Of a stretch of 64,000 nucleotides of DNA, positions 48,200 to 59,724 are shown one piece after another (position 1 is the first letter of the stretch; every line of letters starts with the position of its first letter). The translations under genes were made by a program, and so were the position numbers. This DNA is from Eupeodes corollae. Taxonomy: Eukaryota; Arthropoda; Insecta; Diptera; Syrphidae. Under the pieces are notes generated by a model, which saw only the letters and a list, made by a program, of their open reading frames with translations, searched no databases and was not told the DNA's origin. The DNA lies in the NCBI RefSeq assembly GCF_945859685.1, contig NC_079147.1:54280946-54344945 (forward strand), written 5' to 3'.

Positions 48200-49080
48200 A
48201 CAATTTTTATAGACTGGTGTAATAAATCTGAGAAGAGGGATGATGACACTACTTACAATTTCTTAAGACAATTGGAGGAACTTCTATTGGACCAGAGAAA
48301 CAGCCATCTTTAAGTAATGCCAAGCAATGCATGATTTTGTCCAACTTCATTTGAACATTATTAAAGGTAGTCTGGGGACAGTCTCGCAAATATAAAAAGA
48401 AATTCTCATCTTTTTGTACAGGAGTGTCAATGAAAACTTTTTATAAGTTGTTGGCAAACGCTATACAAAGTTCCGGAGTACCTACTTACTAAGTTAAGTT
48501 ATGTTAAAATTTACTTGGTAGCCATCAGATTTCCGTTTCATATTAATAAATGTGCAAAAGGTTTTAGGGTCAAGCTTAATAGAACTTTTCAAATTTATAA
48601 AATATTCGGCGTATAAATAACTGGAGAGAGTTTTAAACTCTTCAAAGAAGGTAACATATACTTCATGATCTTCTGCTGACATGCTTTTTATAAGATTTCT
48701 CCAAGCCTTGTTTCTCTTGTTTCGAAGCATTTTTAGCTCTTTCGTATATTATGGATGACAAAAGCTGGAAAATTTGGTTATTTTTAAGAGGAATGATATC
48801 AATAAAATTGGTATATTTCCAATACCGCAAGTATAGATAGATGTTCAAAAAGTTGCTGAAAATTTGATTTACGAAAGTCAATAAAATATAAATGAAATAC
48901 TATTTTTTTGGTAAATGATCGTCAAAACCAAGAAAAACACAAGTGGGGGATGGTATTTATTTATATTCGATATAGCAGAGTCTAATTGAACTACTGCCGT
49001 ACATATAGCGTCTTAATCTTTGATTAAAAACTTTATCGAATTGTCAATTTAATGAATTTTTAATGCAGCTTACTTGCTCT
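48200..49080 (-). mobile_element. Jockey/CR1-like LINE, endonuclease-RT linker region
   Basis: The minus frame 48730-48494 reads NKRNKAWRNLIKSMSAEDHE...IKLDPKTFCTFINMKRKSDGY, the usual linker of this LINE family; further down, PPIVLRNCK-like sequence leads toward the RT. It is continuous with the endonuclease fragment beyond the SINE at 49082-49375. Confidence 0.7.
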
Positions 49081-49081
49081 C

Positions 49082-49375
49082 CCGACCCGTGGCTTGATGG
49101 TAAGTGCGTTTTAGTGCCATGCCAGAGGTCTTCGGTTCAAACCCTGCCTATACCATCTTAAAGGCTTTTTTCACGACTATACCGTCTCTTGCTAGGAATT
49201 GACAAATCCTCCTAGAGTAATTCTTGTCATGAAAAGTGCTTTCTCAAATTAGCCGCACGGATTCAGCTTAAAACTTCCATCCCTGACAACAGTACTCGTA
49301 CCCAGGAATGGTTGAGCGTTGTAAGTCACTAGACCTTACTTCGCAACGGACTGTTGCTCCACCAAATTTATTTAT
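49082..49375 (+). mobile_element. tRNA-derived SINE, copy 7, near full length
   Basis: Box A GTGGCTTGATGGTAAGTGCG, box B GGTTCAAACCC, all body blocks, GGTTGAGCGTTGTAAGTCAC, CGGACTGTTGCTCCACC and an (ATTT)n tail. Best copy of the family in the window. Confidence 0.88.
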
Positions 49376-49645
49376 TTAACTTTCCCTCCGTGAAGAAAAC
49401 ATGGTCTAATGATAGTTCCTCCTGTTGAGACGAACTCAGTAATGTTCGTCGTCTAATGTGACCCAATTAATGTATGGAAGATTAAAGTCACCTAAAAGAA
49501 GAGTATTGCTATCCAAACCATCAAAGTTCATGATATGATCAAGAGCAAGAGATAGTTCAACAAAATCAGAGACTGGACTTTTTTGAAGAATCATCAGCCA
49601 ATGATTCTTAAGAGTAGACCAACTTTTTTGAAACATCATTATAAA
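49376..49645 (-). mobile_element. Jockey/CR1-like LINE, endonuclease fragment
   Basis: The minus frame 49639-49436 reads LDSNTLLLGDFNLPYINWVT, the GDFN endonuclease motif, in line with the linker at 48.2-49.08 kb across the inserted SINE. Confidence 0.75.
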
Positions 49646-49916
49646 AGAGTTACAAAAAAGTTGTACCTGCCTATTTTAAAATGAACTTATGCTATTTTTC
49701 GTAAAATGTTGCTATATTATTTGGTGTTTATATTTGTATAGTATGAGACTTTTACCTAAGCTTCAATAAACCAATTTAAAACTCAAAAGATAAAATGGGA
49801 ATTTCAGAAAAATTAATTTCATAATAAGCGTTATTTAAAATGGCTGAAATTCGAATCACCCTCTTCATAAAACAATAAATAAACATTGTATTTGATTCTT
49901 ATGACCATTTTAAAAA

Positions 49917-51204
49917 GAGGCTGGGATGCGACCCACACTGATAACTTCTTATCCCGCCTGTCCATTTGTCTTGCTTAAAAGTTTGTCTATCGTATCAATT
50001 TTTACTAAATTTGCGTACTATTTTTGTAGATTTTATTTTTTTATGAAAAAAACGGATTGTTGGATTTTTATATAAAAATTACTGAATATCGAAAGCAATA
50101 ATTTCTGTGAAATAAAATTAATTTGAAGCCAATATTTCAATTTTTGAAAAGATATTTGAGTCGAAAATCAATTTTTACCAACTTTTATAAATTTGTTTTC
50201 GGTTTTTATTTTTTGTAAAAAAAACTGTCAATTCGATTTTTCTCAAAATTTGCCTTAATGTTGAAAACAATATTTTTTATAAGTAAAAATTAAATAGAAG
50301 CTATTATCTCAAGTTTTTGAAAAAATATTTGAGTTGAAAATCATTTTTTACTAACTTTTGTTAATTTTTTTTCGGTTTTTATTTTTATGTAAAAAAAACT
50401 GTCATTTCGAATTTTGTTCAAAATATTACTGAATGTTGACAGCAATATTTTTTGAAAGATAAAAGTAAATTAAAGCCAATGTTGAATAATGTTGAAAACA
50501 ATATTTCTTATAAGATAAAATAAGTTTGAAGCTTAAATTACATTTTTTTGAAAAGATATTTGAATCGATATTCAATTTTTATCAACTTTGAGTAAGGTTT
50601 TTTTTAGATTTTTATTTTTTATAAAAAAAAATGTCAATTCGATTTTTCTCAAAATTTTATCAGATGTCAAAAACATTATTCTTCGTTGCACAAAATTGTT
50701 TTGGAGATTAAATCATATTTGAGTCGTAAAATTTTGGAGGTGACACATTTTTTTCAGTTTTTTTGATTTATAAAATAAAACCGTTGAATGGATTTTTTTC
50801 AAAAAATATACTTTTTTGATATCACGTTACAATTTATTATATAAAATTTAATTTTAGTCTCTAGCTTTTTTGGTTCGTAAGATATTTAGGGTTAACGAAA
50901 ATGTTTACCTTTTTTTTCAAACTGCTATGGTAAAAAAACCACCCACTCAATTTTCTTGAGAGCCTTTTCTGCATCTTTCTGCCTTATTATCTGTATAACA
51001 AAATTTATTTGGAGTCGATATCTCTTCTGGTTCTTGAGCTATGGACAACGAAGAAAACGTCGCGAACGTACGGACGTACAAAGGTACGTACACACGCACT
51101 AAAAATCTTTTATTTCGACTCTAGGGACCTTGAAACGTCGAGAAATGTCAAAATGTTCAATTTGACAATTCGGACCCATTACAATAACTTCCTATGGAAA
51201 GTTA
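49917..51204 (+). repeat. Dispersed repeat family D, full-length reference copy
   Basis: GAGGCTGGGATGCGACCCAC at left; GATAACTTCTTATCC; at least four internal units; GGAGGTGACACATTTTTTTC; AAACTGCTATGGTAAAAAAA; CTTGAGAGCC...CTGCATC; GTACGGACGTACAAAGGTAC microsatellite; GGGACCTTGAAACGTCGAGA; end CATTACAATAACTTCC...GGAAAGTT. Confidence 0.9.
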
Positions 51205-52185
51205 AAAATTATAATCATAAAAAGTTAGAAAGTATAAGTAATGAATAATGTGAAACTATATAGTAAAACTTAATAACATCCTTCCTACTCGTAAAAAAGA
51301 TTAAGTTCTAACATCTTTTATTAATTAAATACAGAATGTAATAATGCAATAAATATTTGTCCTTATTCTTTGCGCTTCTTGGTGTAGCCCAGTTCACAAC
51401 ATTTCAGTTTCTACAACCATAAGTTCGAGAAACATTGACAATGAATGATGCACCTTCAACTTGATTTAAACGTAACCTACCTACATTCAAGTATGCATAA
51501 GAAATGATTGACTATAAAGATGGCCTCGAACTTCAACTGCCTTAGCTAGCAATCTGTGCAAGACTCTCAATGACATAGTGTAGCATTAATTTGGATTTTA
51601 CTATACACGAATGCATGTCACACCATCCAAGCACCTAATGAAAGTATTTACACCAAGGCCCAGAATTATAGGTTCACCCTACAAAAATAAAAATTAATTG
51701 TTTCTTATTTTCGGAAAAAAATGTGTATTACTTATAACAATTGAATTGGAAAATAAATTAGAATCAGTAAATAAAAATTAATTTCAAATTATTTTGTATA
51801 TTATAAATGAAATATTTCGGGTTTAATGAAAATAAAAATGTACTACTTGAAGGAAAAATTTAAATGAGGTAATCGTTGCACCATGCGTTTTGACTCGTAA
51901 GCTATGCTGATCAATGCAAAAATTCTAAATACTTAATTTTAAATAAGAAGTTTCATGTCCATAAGCCAGCTATTTGGACAACTGTCTTATTAAACAAATA
52001 CAAACTACACTATTAAGTGGCTATTTATTTTGCGGTTTCAAAAGTTCGGGAATTCGACATGGTAAAACTAAGTTGCTAAACCAATTTTGAATTTTTACTT
52101 AAAAGTCTGACATTTACAAAAATGAATCGCTTAACTCATACAAATAGTTAAGACCTACTACAAAAAAGGTGATTCTGTCACCTCC
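51205..52185. other. Intergenic sequence, nothing recognised
   Basis: A moderately GC-rich part at 51380-51680 has no supported gene. Confidence 0.3.
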
Positions 52186-52189
52186 ACTT

Positions 52190-52935
52190 ATCTGCCACAG
52201 CCACTCGTTTCGCTAGTAGCACTGAAAATGTCGCTGCTGTAAGTGGAAGTTTTGCCAAAGAACCGAACGTGTCGATTCCTTTCGTTCTCAGGAATTCAGA
52301 CTGTCTTAACGAAAATTATGGTGTATTTTGCATTTAGATCTACACCTACATGCATATTAAGTGCACAACAACTGAAGCTAGCTGACCAATCACAACGTCG
52401 TCGTAGATAAGTCGAATGGGTGTTTGAACAAAAACCGGTGGACAACCATTTTTCGAATAAAATTTTCTGCAGAGACGAAACAAATTCCTCAACAGTGGGT
52501 AAGTTAGTGAATAAATTGTCAAATTTAGTGGTCTGACTCAAGTAATTGAAGAGAGGCCATTACATTCAAAAAAAGTCACTGTTTTTTGCGCTCTTTTGTC
52601 CGGAGGTGTAATTGGACCTTAATTCTTTCAAAACGTCGATAGAACAATTGTCACCATCAACAATTCGGAGCGTTATGGTCATATGATAACCGACTTTTTT
52701 TGCCTACTCTTAAAGAATATGTGGTTCCAACAACCACATGCCACACAAGTCGAGCGAATATCGCTTTATTGCAAAAGATATTTCCTGGCCTTGTAATTTC
52801 TTGCAAACTGGTCACCAAAATCATCATGTTATGGCTGGGTACTGCCCAATATGTTTCAAAAAGTGATCGATTATTACCTCAAAAAATTGATGCTTGCGAC
52901 AATTCCCGTGGAAGGCAGTTAAATAATTAAGTGTT
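52190..52935 (+). mobile_element. Mariner transposase relic (copy B), C-terminal two thirds
   Basis: The plus frames with breaks read ENVAAVSGSFAKEPNVSIP, VEWVFEQKPVDNHFSNKIF, a degraded first-Asp site (CRDETNSS), SGGVIGP, VTINNSERYGHMITDFFLPT, CHTSRANIALLQKIFPG, and the end LPQKIDACDNSRGRQLNN. The MWFQQDGA segment is deleted. Confidence 0.8.
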
Positions 52936-52939
52936 TCAA

Positions 52940-53335
52940 ACATAATGTAAACGTTCAGACTTTATAATAAAAAAGAAATATCATAAACAAATATTTTATA
53001 CGTTTTTTATTTACGTTTACTTTTAAAACCGTAAAATGGAAAACCCTCAACTATGAAAATTTAACGACAAACGCTTGGAAAATGTATTAAAATTTCAAAA
53101 TTTAGTTAAAAAATATTCTCAGTCTTATCGCTCATAGTTCGCAGTTTTAAAAAGAAAAGCTTTCTCAGCATTTCATGCCTTCAAGATGTGATTGCAATTG
53201 GCCACAGTGATCTTGTAATTAAGAACGTTGAGAATTTATTTGTCTGGACCCACGGGAAAAAATGGGGTCTATTTTAATGCTTCAATATAAATTTAAGGTG
53301 AAAGATTAAAATGCGTGAAATAAACCTTACGTAAA
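52940..53335. other. Short intergenic spacer between two mariner relics
   Basis: No features recognised. Confidence 0.3.
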
Positions 53336-53712
53336 GGGTGGTTAAATTTTAAGGACCGATGTTAGATGTGAACCACACATAGACTTCATGTTTTTTTCTG
53401 CATTTCATTTGACATTTCTCGATTTCAGATCAATTCAATTAGAACCATTCAATTATACCCAATCGAGCAACTCGTTAGAGTTATTCAGGCTTATTGTGAA
53501 AATGGGCGTTTAAATCAAAATGCATATCGTACACTTTTGTCGTCAATTTAATCGTCCAATGTGCGTACATCATAGGAAAAATCGTACGAAAATTTGAGCA
53601 AACCTGGAATTTTGAAAAACACCTTTACATGCTCTTAAAGCTTTTTCTGCAGAAAATATTGCTGCTGTTAGCAAAAGTGTGGCTGAAGAGCCGTCCACAT
53701 TAACTCGAAAGA
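53336..53712 (+). mobile_element. Mariner relic (copy C), 5' terminus and N-terminal part
   Basis: Begins AAGGGTGGTTAAATTTTAAG, a terminus like that of copy A, then N-terminal DNA-binding sequence (IRVIQAYCENGR-type words near 53490) and NIAAVSKSVAEEPSTLTRKK at about 53660-53710, where it stops. Confidence 0.7.
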
Positions 53713-53714
53713 AA

Positions 53715-54820
53715 AACAATATTTCTAATAAAACATACAAAAATAAACAACAGGGTGTTTGTTTTGTTTGTCCCTAACTGTATAAGATACCAAAAATGCA
53801 CCAGTGCTTGACGCATTTGTGTAATTAGCCTTAATCGAAGAAATAAATGCACTTGGCAAATACTTTTAGCGAGAATGCAATAAATTGCAATGATATCAAT
53901 ATATGTCGATATAATATCACGGGTAGTACGAGTACGGGCGACAAAACAAGATAAGGTCGCTAAGACTGATGGTCGATTCCGTGCTGGTGCCAAAGCTGAT
54001 TGCTGCTACACCGATGTCAATGTTTGATGGCGCGATCTGAGTTTTTTTTAGATCTGATGCGGTGTGCAAAAGAAATACGCCATGGAATTTATAATTCCAC
54101 AAATCTCATCTCAACAGAAGAGATGTTATAACTTTCAATTACCGTCCTCGATTTGAACATTTTAATAGAGGCAGGCCGGGCAGTAGAGGTACCTATACAT
54201 GAAGAAGTTGTAAGTTAGGTAAAATTGCATTTTATTTAAATGGACATGTTTTCTGTTGTTGTTATTGGTGATGTTGAAGTTGAACATTTGCATAGCTTCA
54301 GTGAAATGAAGATGTTAAAATAGTGGTATGTCAATTTGAATAGAAAAATCGTAATTGAGGGAAACTTCGTTTTCATTCCTTTCGGATGTAAAACCACATT
54401 CACATGCACTTAATCGGACGGTGAAGCAGCGGAGAAGGTGGTGTGAAGCCGTGTGAACGAATGGCGGCACGGTCCCACGTTTAAATAAAGGTGTATTTAA
54501 ATTAAGTAGGAGCATATGCAGGTTGGACGAAAGTTTGACAATGGCAAATAAAACCGTAAGAAATATACAAACTTTAATCGGATGTAGGTACCTAATCATT
54601 GAACAACATAAATGGTGAATGTTTTTGTTGAACAGACAGATAACCATTTTATAAGAAATGTATTGAAAAGAACATTTAGTTATAAACAATTAATAGACAG
54701 GGTTAAAATTGAAACTCAAACCCAACTACATTTCAAAAATACTCAAAGAAAATCTTACAATAATAATACAAAAAACTTAGCACATTAAACAATTTTACAC
54801 TTTATAAAAAATAAATATTG
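53715..54820. other. Intergenic sequence; candidate regulatory block
   Basis: The region at 53930-54200 and around 54400-54480 is richer in G+C. A 124-codon minus frame at 54315-54689 lacks any recognisable feature and is not called. Confidence 0.3.
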
Positions 54821-54821
54821 A

Positions 54822-55790
54822 AAGGAAGTTATTGTAATGGGTCCGATTTTTCAAATTGAAAATTTTGAAATTTTTCGACGTTTCAATGTCAATAGAGTCG
54901 CAATATAAGATTTTTAAAAAAATTGTCTGTGCGTGTGTACGTACGTACGCGACGTTTTTATCGTCGTCAATTGTTCAAGAACCAGAAGAGATATCGTCTA
55001 CAAATGAATTTTATTATACAGATAATAAGGCAGAAACATGCAGAAAGGGCTCTTAAGAAAATTGCGGTGGTGTTTTTTTTACGCTATCAGTTTAAAAAAA
55101 AAAGGTGAAAATATTGGTTAACCCTAAATATCTCAGGAACCAATGACGCTACAGGCTTAAATCAAATTTTGTATTATACATTGCAACGTGATATAAAACC
55201 AGTACATTTTTGAAACCAATTCAATTAACTTTTTTTTTATAAATCAAACAAACTGAACAAAAAAATTTTTCACCCCGAAAATTTTACGAATATAAAATGA
55301 TTTCTCCTCGAACCTATTTTGTGCAACGAAAAATAACGTTTTTAACATCTGGTAAAATTTTGAGAAAAATCTAATTGACAGTTTTTCTTATAAAAAATAA
55401 AAACCTAGATAAAATCATTATTTAAAGTTATTAAAAATGTATTTTTTATTTATTAAATATTGTCGTCTACATTCAGTAAAATTTTGAATAATATCAAATT
55501 GACAGTTTTTTTACAAAAAATAAAAACCTAAAAAACACAATACTAAAACGTGTAAAAAATTTACCTTCGACTCAAATAGCTTTTTAAAAATTAAATTAAT
55601 ATTTATATTTTATTATTCAAATATTGCCTTCGAACTTTTTTATTTAACAGAAAATATTGTATTCGATATTCAGTAGTTTAAGTAAGAATAATTCAACTGA
55701 CAATTTTTTTAACAAAATACGAAAACCTACAAACTTTTTAGCAAGACAAATCAACAGACGCGATGGGAAGTTATGTCGCATACCAGCCCC
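54822..55790 (-). repeat. Dispersed repeat family D, minus copy
   Basis: AAGGAAGTTATTGTAATGGG at left, AATTTTTCGACGTTTCAATG, GTGTACGTACGTACGCGACG microsatellite, TCACCCCGAAAATTTTACGA, internal units, and the end GATGGGAAGTTATG...CATACCAGCC. Confidence 0.85.
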
Positions 55791-55804
55791 TTTTTTAGTT
55801 TCTG

Positions 55805-55985
55805 TATCGAATTGAAAATTTTCTCGACGTTTAAAGATACCTTTAATCTAAAGCAATGGTTTTCAGGTAGATGTCTGTGTGTGCGTGCGTATCAATGTTC
55901 GGCACTGTCCATATCTCAAAAACCAAGAAAATAACATCGAGATATGTACAAAATGTTTTAAGAAAATTAAGTGGCATTTTTTTTT
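55805..55985 (-). repeat. Dispersed repeat family D, partial minus copy
   Basis: ATTTTCTCGACGTTTAAAGA, GTCTGTGTGTGCGTGCGTAT, TCTCAAAAACCAAGAAAATA and TTTTAAGAAAATTAAGTGGC. Only the hairpin-side end, without the hairpin itself. Confidence 0.65.
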
Positions 55986-55989
55986 TATC

Positions 55990-57170
55990 TTTATAATAAA
56001 TTTGAAAAAATGTCTGTTCCCTAGGTTATGCTTAGAAAAAAATATATATTATATTAAATGTTATCTTATGTTACCGATAATATGGTTTTATTATTTGGTA
56101 AGTTTTTTTAAAAAATCAAAAACTTTAAGAAAAAGTTAAAAATTTCTAAAATTGGGTTTCGTTTCAAATATTTAAGGGGAGAATAATATATAGTATAAAT
56201 ATTTAAAAACAATGGCAACTCCTGCAGTAATAGATCATACCATTTTCAAAAGCTAGAATTTTACACTTAATAGCTTACACTAAACAAGGTTAATTTCATC
56301 AATTGTTTTTCATATAATCGACTTCAAATTAAAAATTTATAAACAAAAAAAGATCATTTTGGGAGAATAAAGATTTAATTGATGTATCTGATTAATTCTC
56401 AATCAAACACTGAAAACTTTGTATTTGTTTCTATGTTGTCTTGTTTTTGAGATAATTGAAAAAAAGTTAAACTATATTACTTCGCCAAACCACAAATTAT
56501 TTCTTTTACTTGCTGCAAGTTTTGCGTTCGTAAAAAATGTTCAACTCGAAATTTGTATCATGCATGACATTACAATGATAGAGAAGTCGAAACATTTGGT
56601 TTCCCGATACCGTTCGTGTGCCTTGGACCATAAAGCTCTAAGTCCTTAATTTTTATTTTTATTTTTAAAAAATTGCTAAACTTTTTTTGACAAAGTTGAA
56701 ATGTTATACGTACCCTAATAAGCTCTATATAACATATCAACAATATTTTGAATTAAAACTGAAAAATTGTATATGTATGTATATAAAAAATTTAAAAAAG
56801 ATTTAAAAAAAACTGCTCTAACGATTTTTGAATACAAATTTTTGGAAAATTAAGTTTTTTTGAGAAATCGAATGACTTTTAAAGTTGTTAAAACAAATTT
56901 TGTTTGCAAGTACATTTTTAAATATTAAAATACAGGAAATATTTTTAAACATACTTTTTGGATAAAAGAGCAAGCTCGTACAACCTAGTTGTGCATTTAT
57001 TTTATATATACTTACAAACATTTTAATTCTAAAATGATTTCGTCCTCTCAGTAAAAGATGTTTGCTTTATTTTTGGTTTTTTATAATGTTAAAAATATTT
57101 TTTAAGAGTTTACTAGTTATTTACTTTTGTTTTAAATTTTAATGATAAGTTCATCTTTGTGAGTAAAGTA
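55990..57170. other. Intergenic AT-rich sequence, nothing recognised
   Basis: Chance frames only. Confidence 0.35.
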
Positions 57171-58358
57171 AAACAATTGATTTAGCATAACCCAGAATGC
57201 CCCACGAATAGCTATTGCATTCCACGTCCCACTCAGTCATATTTAAGTAAATCAGGAGTTTGTAAAAAAGTCGCGTCAATTTTTAATAAGTTCAAGGTAT
57301 ATTCAAGTCTCGTCTGGAGTTCGTAAAGATCATCATTGATGGTCAAGAGCCGAGGTTTTTTTGTTGGTTACGCATTTTCTAGTTGTTCACTGCAAACATC
57401 ATGAGGGTCGAAGTCCTTAAGTTGCAGACCCAAATTTTTTCCATCTATCAAACATGGGTATACTTTTTTACATCTAACAAGGATTCCATTACTTGAGGTC
57501 TCAAGTTATCCTTATATTTTACTTCAAGAATATTTTTGATAAAAAAAGCGTGCCAAAACAAATTATGAGGAATTCTTCCTCTACCTTGGTTCCTACACTC
57601 GTTGTCAATGACACTCCATTTTTTACCTATTTAGAGAAAGGTAATGTCTTTACTAGGCTGTTAGCCGCCAATTAAACGCTGCTACTGAGCGTTATGACTC
57701 CGTCTGTCATCGAACGCGTTAGTTAATCTATAGTGCTAATCTTTTTTTGCACCCGTACTGAGGACAGAGTCCTAAAATATATCAATATAAAATCGCTGGT
57801 CCGGACGGTATACCCGCTATTATATTATATATATAGAGGTGTTCTTCAACGCTGGCAAAACTAACGAGTAGATGGAAAACCGGATTTGTCCAGCCTATCC
57901 GCAAAAAAGGCGAATCTTTCTCACCCTCATGGAAACGGTGATTAATTATCAGCTCAAGGAATATCTCAAAGTACGAAAGCTTCTTAACAACTGGCAATAC
58001 GACTTTCGTAGTAATAGGTCCACTGGTGATCTCATGGTTCATTTCACTGAACAGTCGAGCAGATCTTTGAATCGCTTTGGAGAGAGTAAGATTATTTTGC
58101 ACTTGATATATCATTAATTATAGGGTTTGGCATTAGGTTCTCTTATCGAAAATGTGTGCTTCGATTTTAATGGATCCCTCCTGCATTGGATTAATAATTA
58201 CCTTTCAAATCGTTCAATACAGAATAAATTGGATGGATTCAAATCTGAAAAATAAATGTTGGTGTGCTCCAGGGCTCTGTTCTATCTCCAACACTCTTTC
58301 TCATTTTTATTAATGATCTCTTGTCCGCCAATTCTCATGCAATACATTGTTTATCTGA

Positions 58359-58947
58359 GGGTCTACCACGATATTTAGAAATTAATTATCTAGAAAGTAA
58401 AAATCTCGAATATGAAAATCTCGAAAACAAAAATCTAGAATGGAAAAAATCTCGAAAACAAAAATCTAGAAAATAAAATCTCGAAATGCCAAAATCTAGA
58501 AAAAAAAAACTCGAATGCAAAAATCCAGAATGCATGTTTGAATTTTTGAGGCAATGTTTAAAATTCGCGCGAATTTTAAACATTTCCTCAAAAATTCAAA
58601 CATGCAATCTGAAAAACTTACTTCTCCTTAACAAACTTAAAGTTGACAAGCAAAGTTTGTTATCAATCATACAATTGCACATTGCTACACATGCACCTTT
58701 CTTATTGTTTGCAAACATTTTTTTTTTCTTGCTCAGAAAATAAAATATTGGGTAAACTGATGTATATGTGTTTTATTGACTTTTAACTGTTAAAAATACA
58801 AAAAAAAATCTCGAATTTATATTTTTTTTCGAGATTTTTTTCTAAATAGAGTCTTTGGAGATTTTTGTTAATTCTGGATTTTTGTGGATTCGAGATTTTT
58901 GCCTTCTAGATATTTTTTTTTTATTGTCGAGATTTTCGGCATTTCCC
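58359..58947. mobile_element. Foldback-like element: inverted arms of short tandem subrepeats, 9-bp target duplication
   Basis: 589 bp flanked by TTTATCTGA at 58350-58358 and 58948-58956. The left arm (to about 58525) is an irregular tandem of AAAAATCTCGAA / AAAAATCTAGAA units; the right arm (about 58800-58947) has the same unit in inverse orientation (TTCGAGATTTTT). The middle holds a 76-bp palindrome and about 190 bp of unique sequence with no ORF. Long inverted arms of subrepeats and a 9-bp duplication are the hallmarks of Drosophila FB elements; membership is inferred from structure. Confidence 0.85.
58531..58606. repeat. 76-bp near-perfect palindrome
   Basis: Centred on CGCG at 58568/58569 (AATTCGCGCGAATT), arms TGCATGTTTGAATTTTTGAG / CTCAAAAATTCAAACATGCA. 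37 of 38 base pairs match, without a loop. Confidence 0.95.
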
Positions 58948-59724
58948 TTTATCTGACTCTTAGCTTTTCATAATCGTTTTCAGTTTCACATTACTCTTCT
59001 TTGGATGTGGAACTGTACAATGGGGAATAAAACAACCGCATGGAATTTAATGCTTCGAAAACCCAATGCTGTCTTGTATCGTTAAAGCGAGATATACCCC
59101 CCTGGCCATTATCCATAGAATGGACTTGCACCGAGGAGACTGAACATCTCGTTATTGTCAGTGTGTTTACCACAACCCACCTTTTATGGAACCATCAAAT
59201 ACGAGATGTCGCCAAAACAGCCGGAAGATGTTTGGGTTTTCTAAGGCGATGAAAGTAGTTTTGCTCTCCCTCTAACCTGGCTGTTATATACAAGATCCAA
59301 AGTTTGAGTATAACTCCCATATCTAAGCTGGTGCTCCTGCAACTTATACTTAAGCCTTTTGGACAGTATCGAACGAAAAAAAAATAGACTGATTGTTGAT
59401 AAACTGATAATACCATCATAATATCGATTGCGTCGCTTGAACATTGTCGAAATGTTTCATATCTCACCCTTTTTTACCGTTATTTTTACGGTTTATGCTC
59501 TAAAGAAATAGTCAGCTGCATTCCTCATCTTAAATAGTTCAACCGTCATACTCGCGTTGCTAGAAATGCTCATCAATATACCCTCAAAACCAACTTCGGT
59601 CGTGCTGTCAAGTACAGAGATTCCTACTTAAATAGTTTGTCTTTCCCAGCCATGGCAATATTCAGGAATTCGAAGAATCGTTGAAACTGTTTCATGGTAC
59701 ATTGCAGGGTATTATTATTTGACC

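Larger units (their letters stand above)
57460..59720 (+). mobile_element. Jockey/CR1-like LINE, longest copy, interrupted by a foldback element
   Basis: In order: SSSTLVPTLVVNDTPFFTYL and EKGNVFTRLLAAN (57570-57675), a decayed SLVRTVYP region, RT with METVINYQLKEYLKVRKLLN, DFRSNRSTGDLMVHFTEQSS and FGESKII (57872-58117), then LQGSVLSPTLFLIFINDLLS (58264-58325), the inserted element at 58359-58947, then MEFNASKTQCCLVSLKRDIP and TAGRCLGFLRR (59040-59252) and a worn C-terminus with RHTRVARNAHQ-like words to about 59720. The copy may start earlier than 57460. Confidence 0.8.

Noticed and set aside
54315..54689. 124-codon minus frame
   Set aside because: No recognisable domain, no regular amino-acid pattern and no transcription context; length is possible by chance here.
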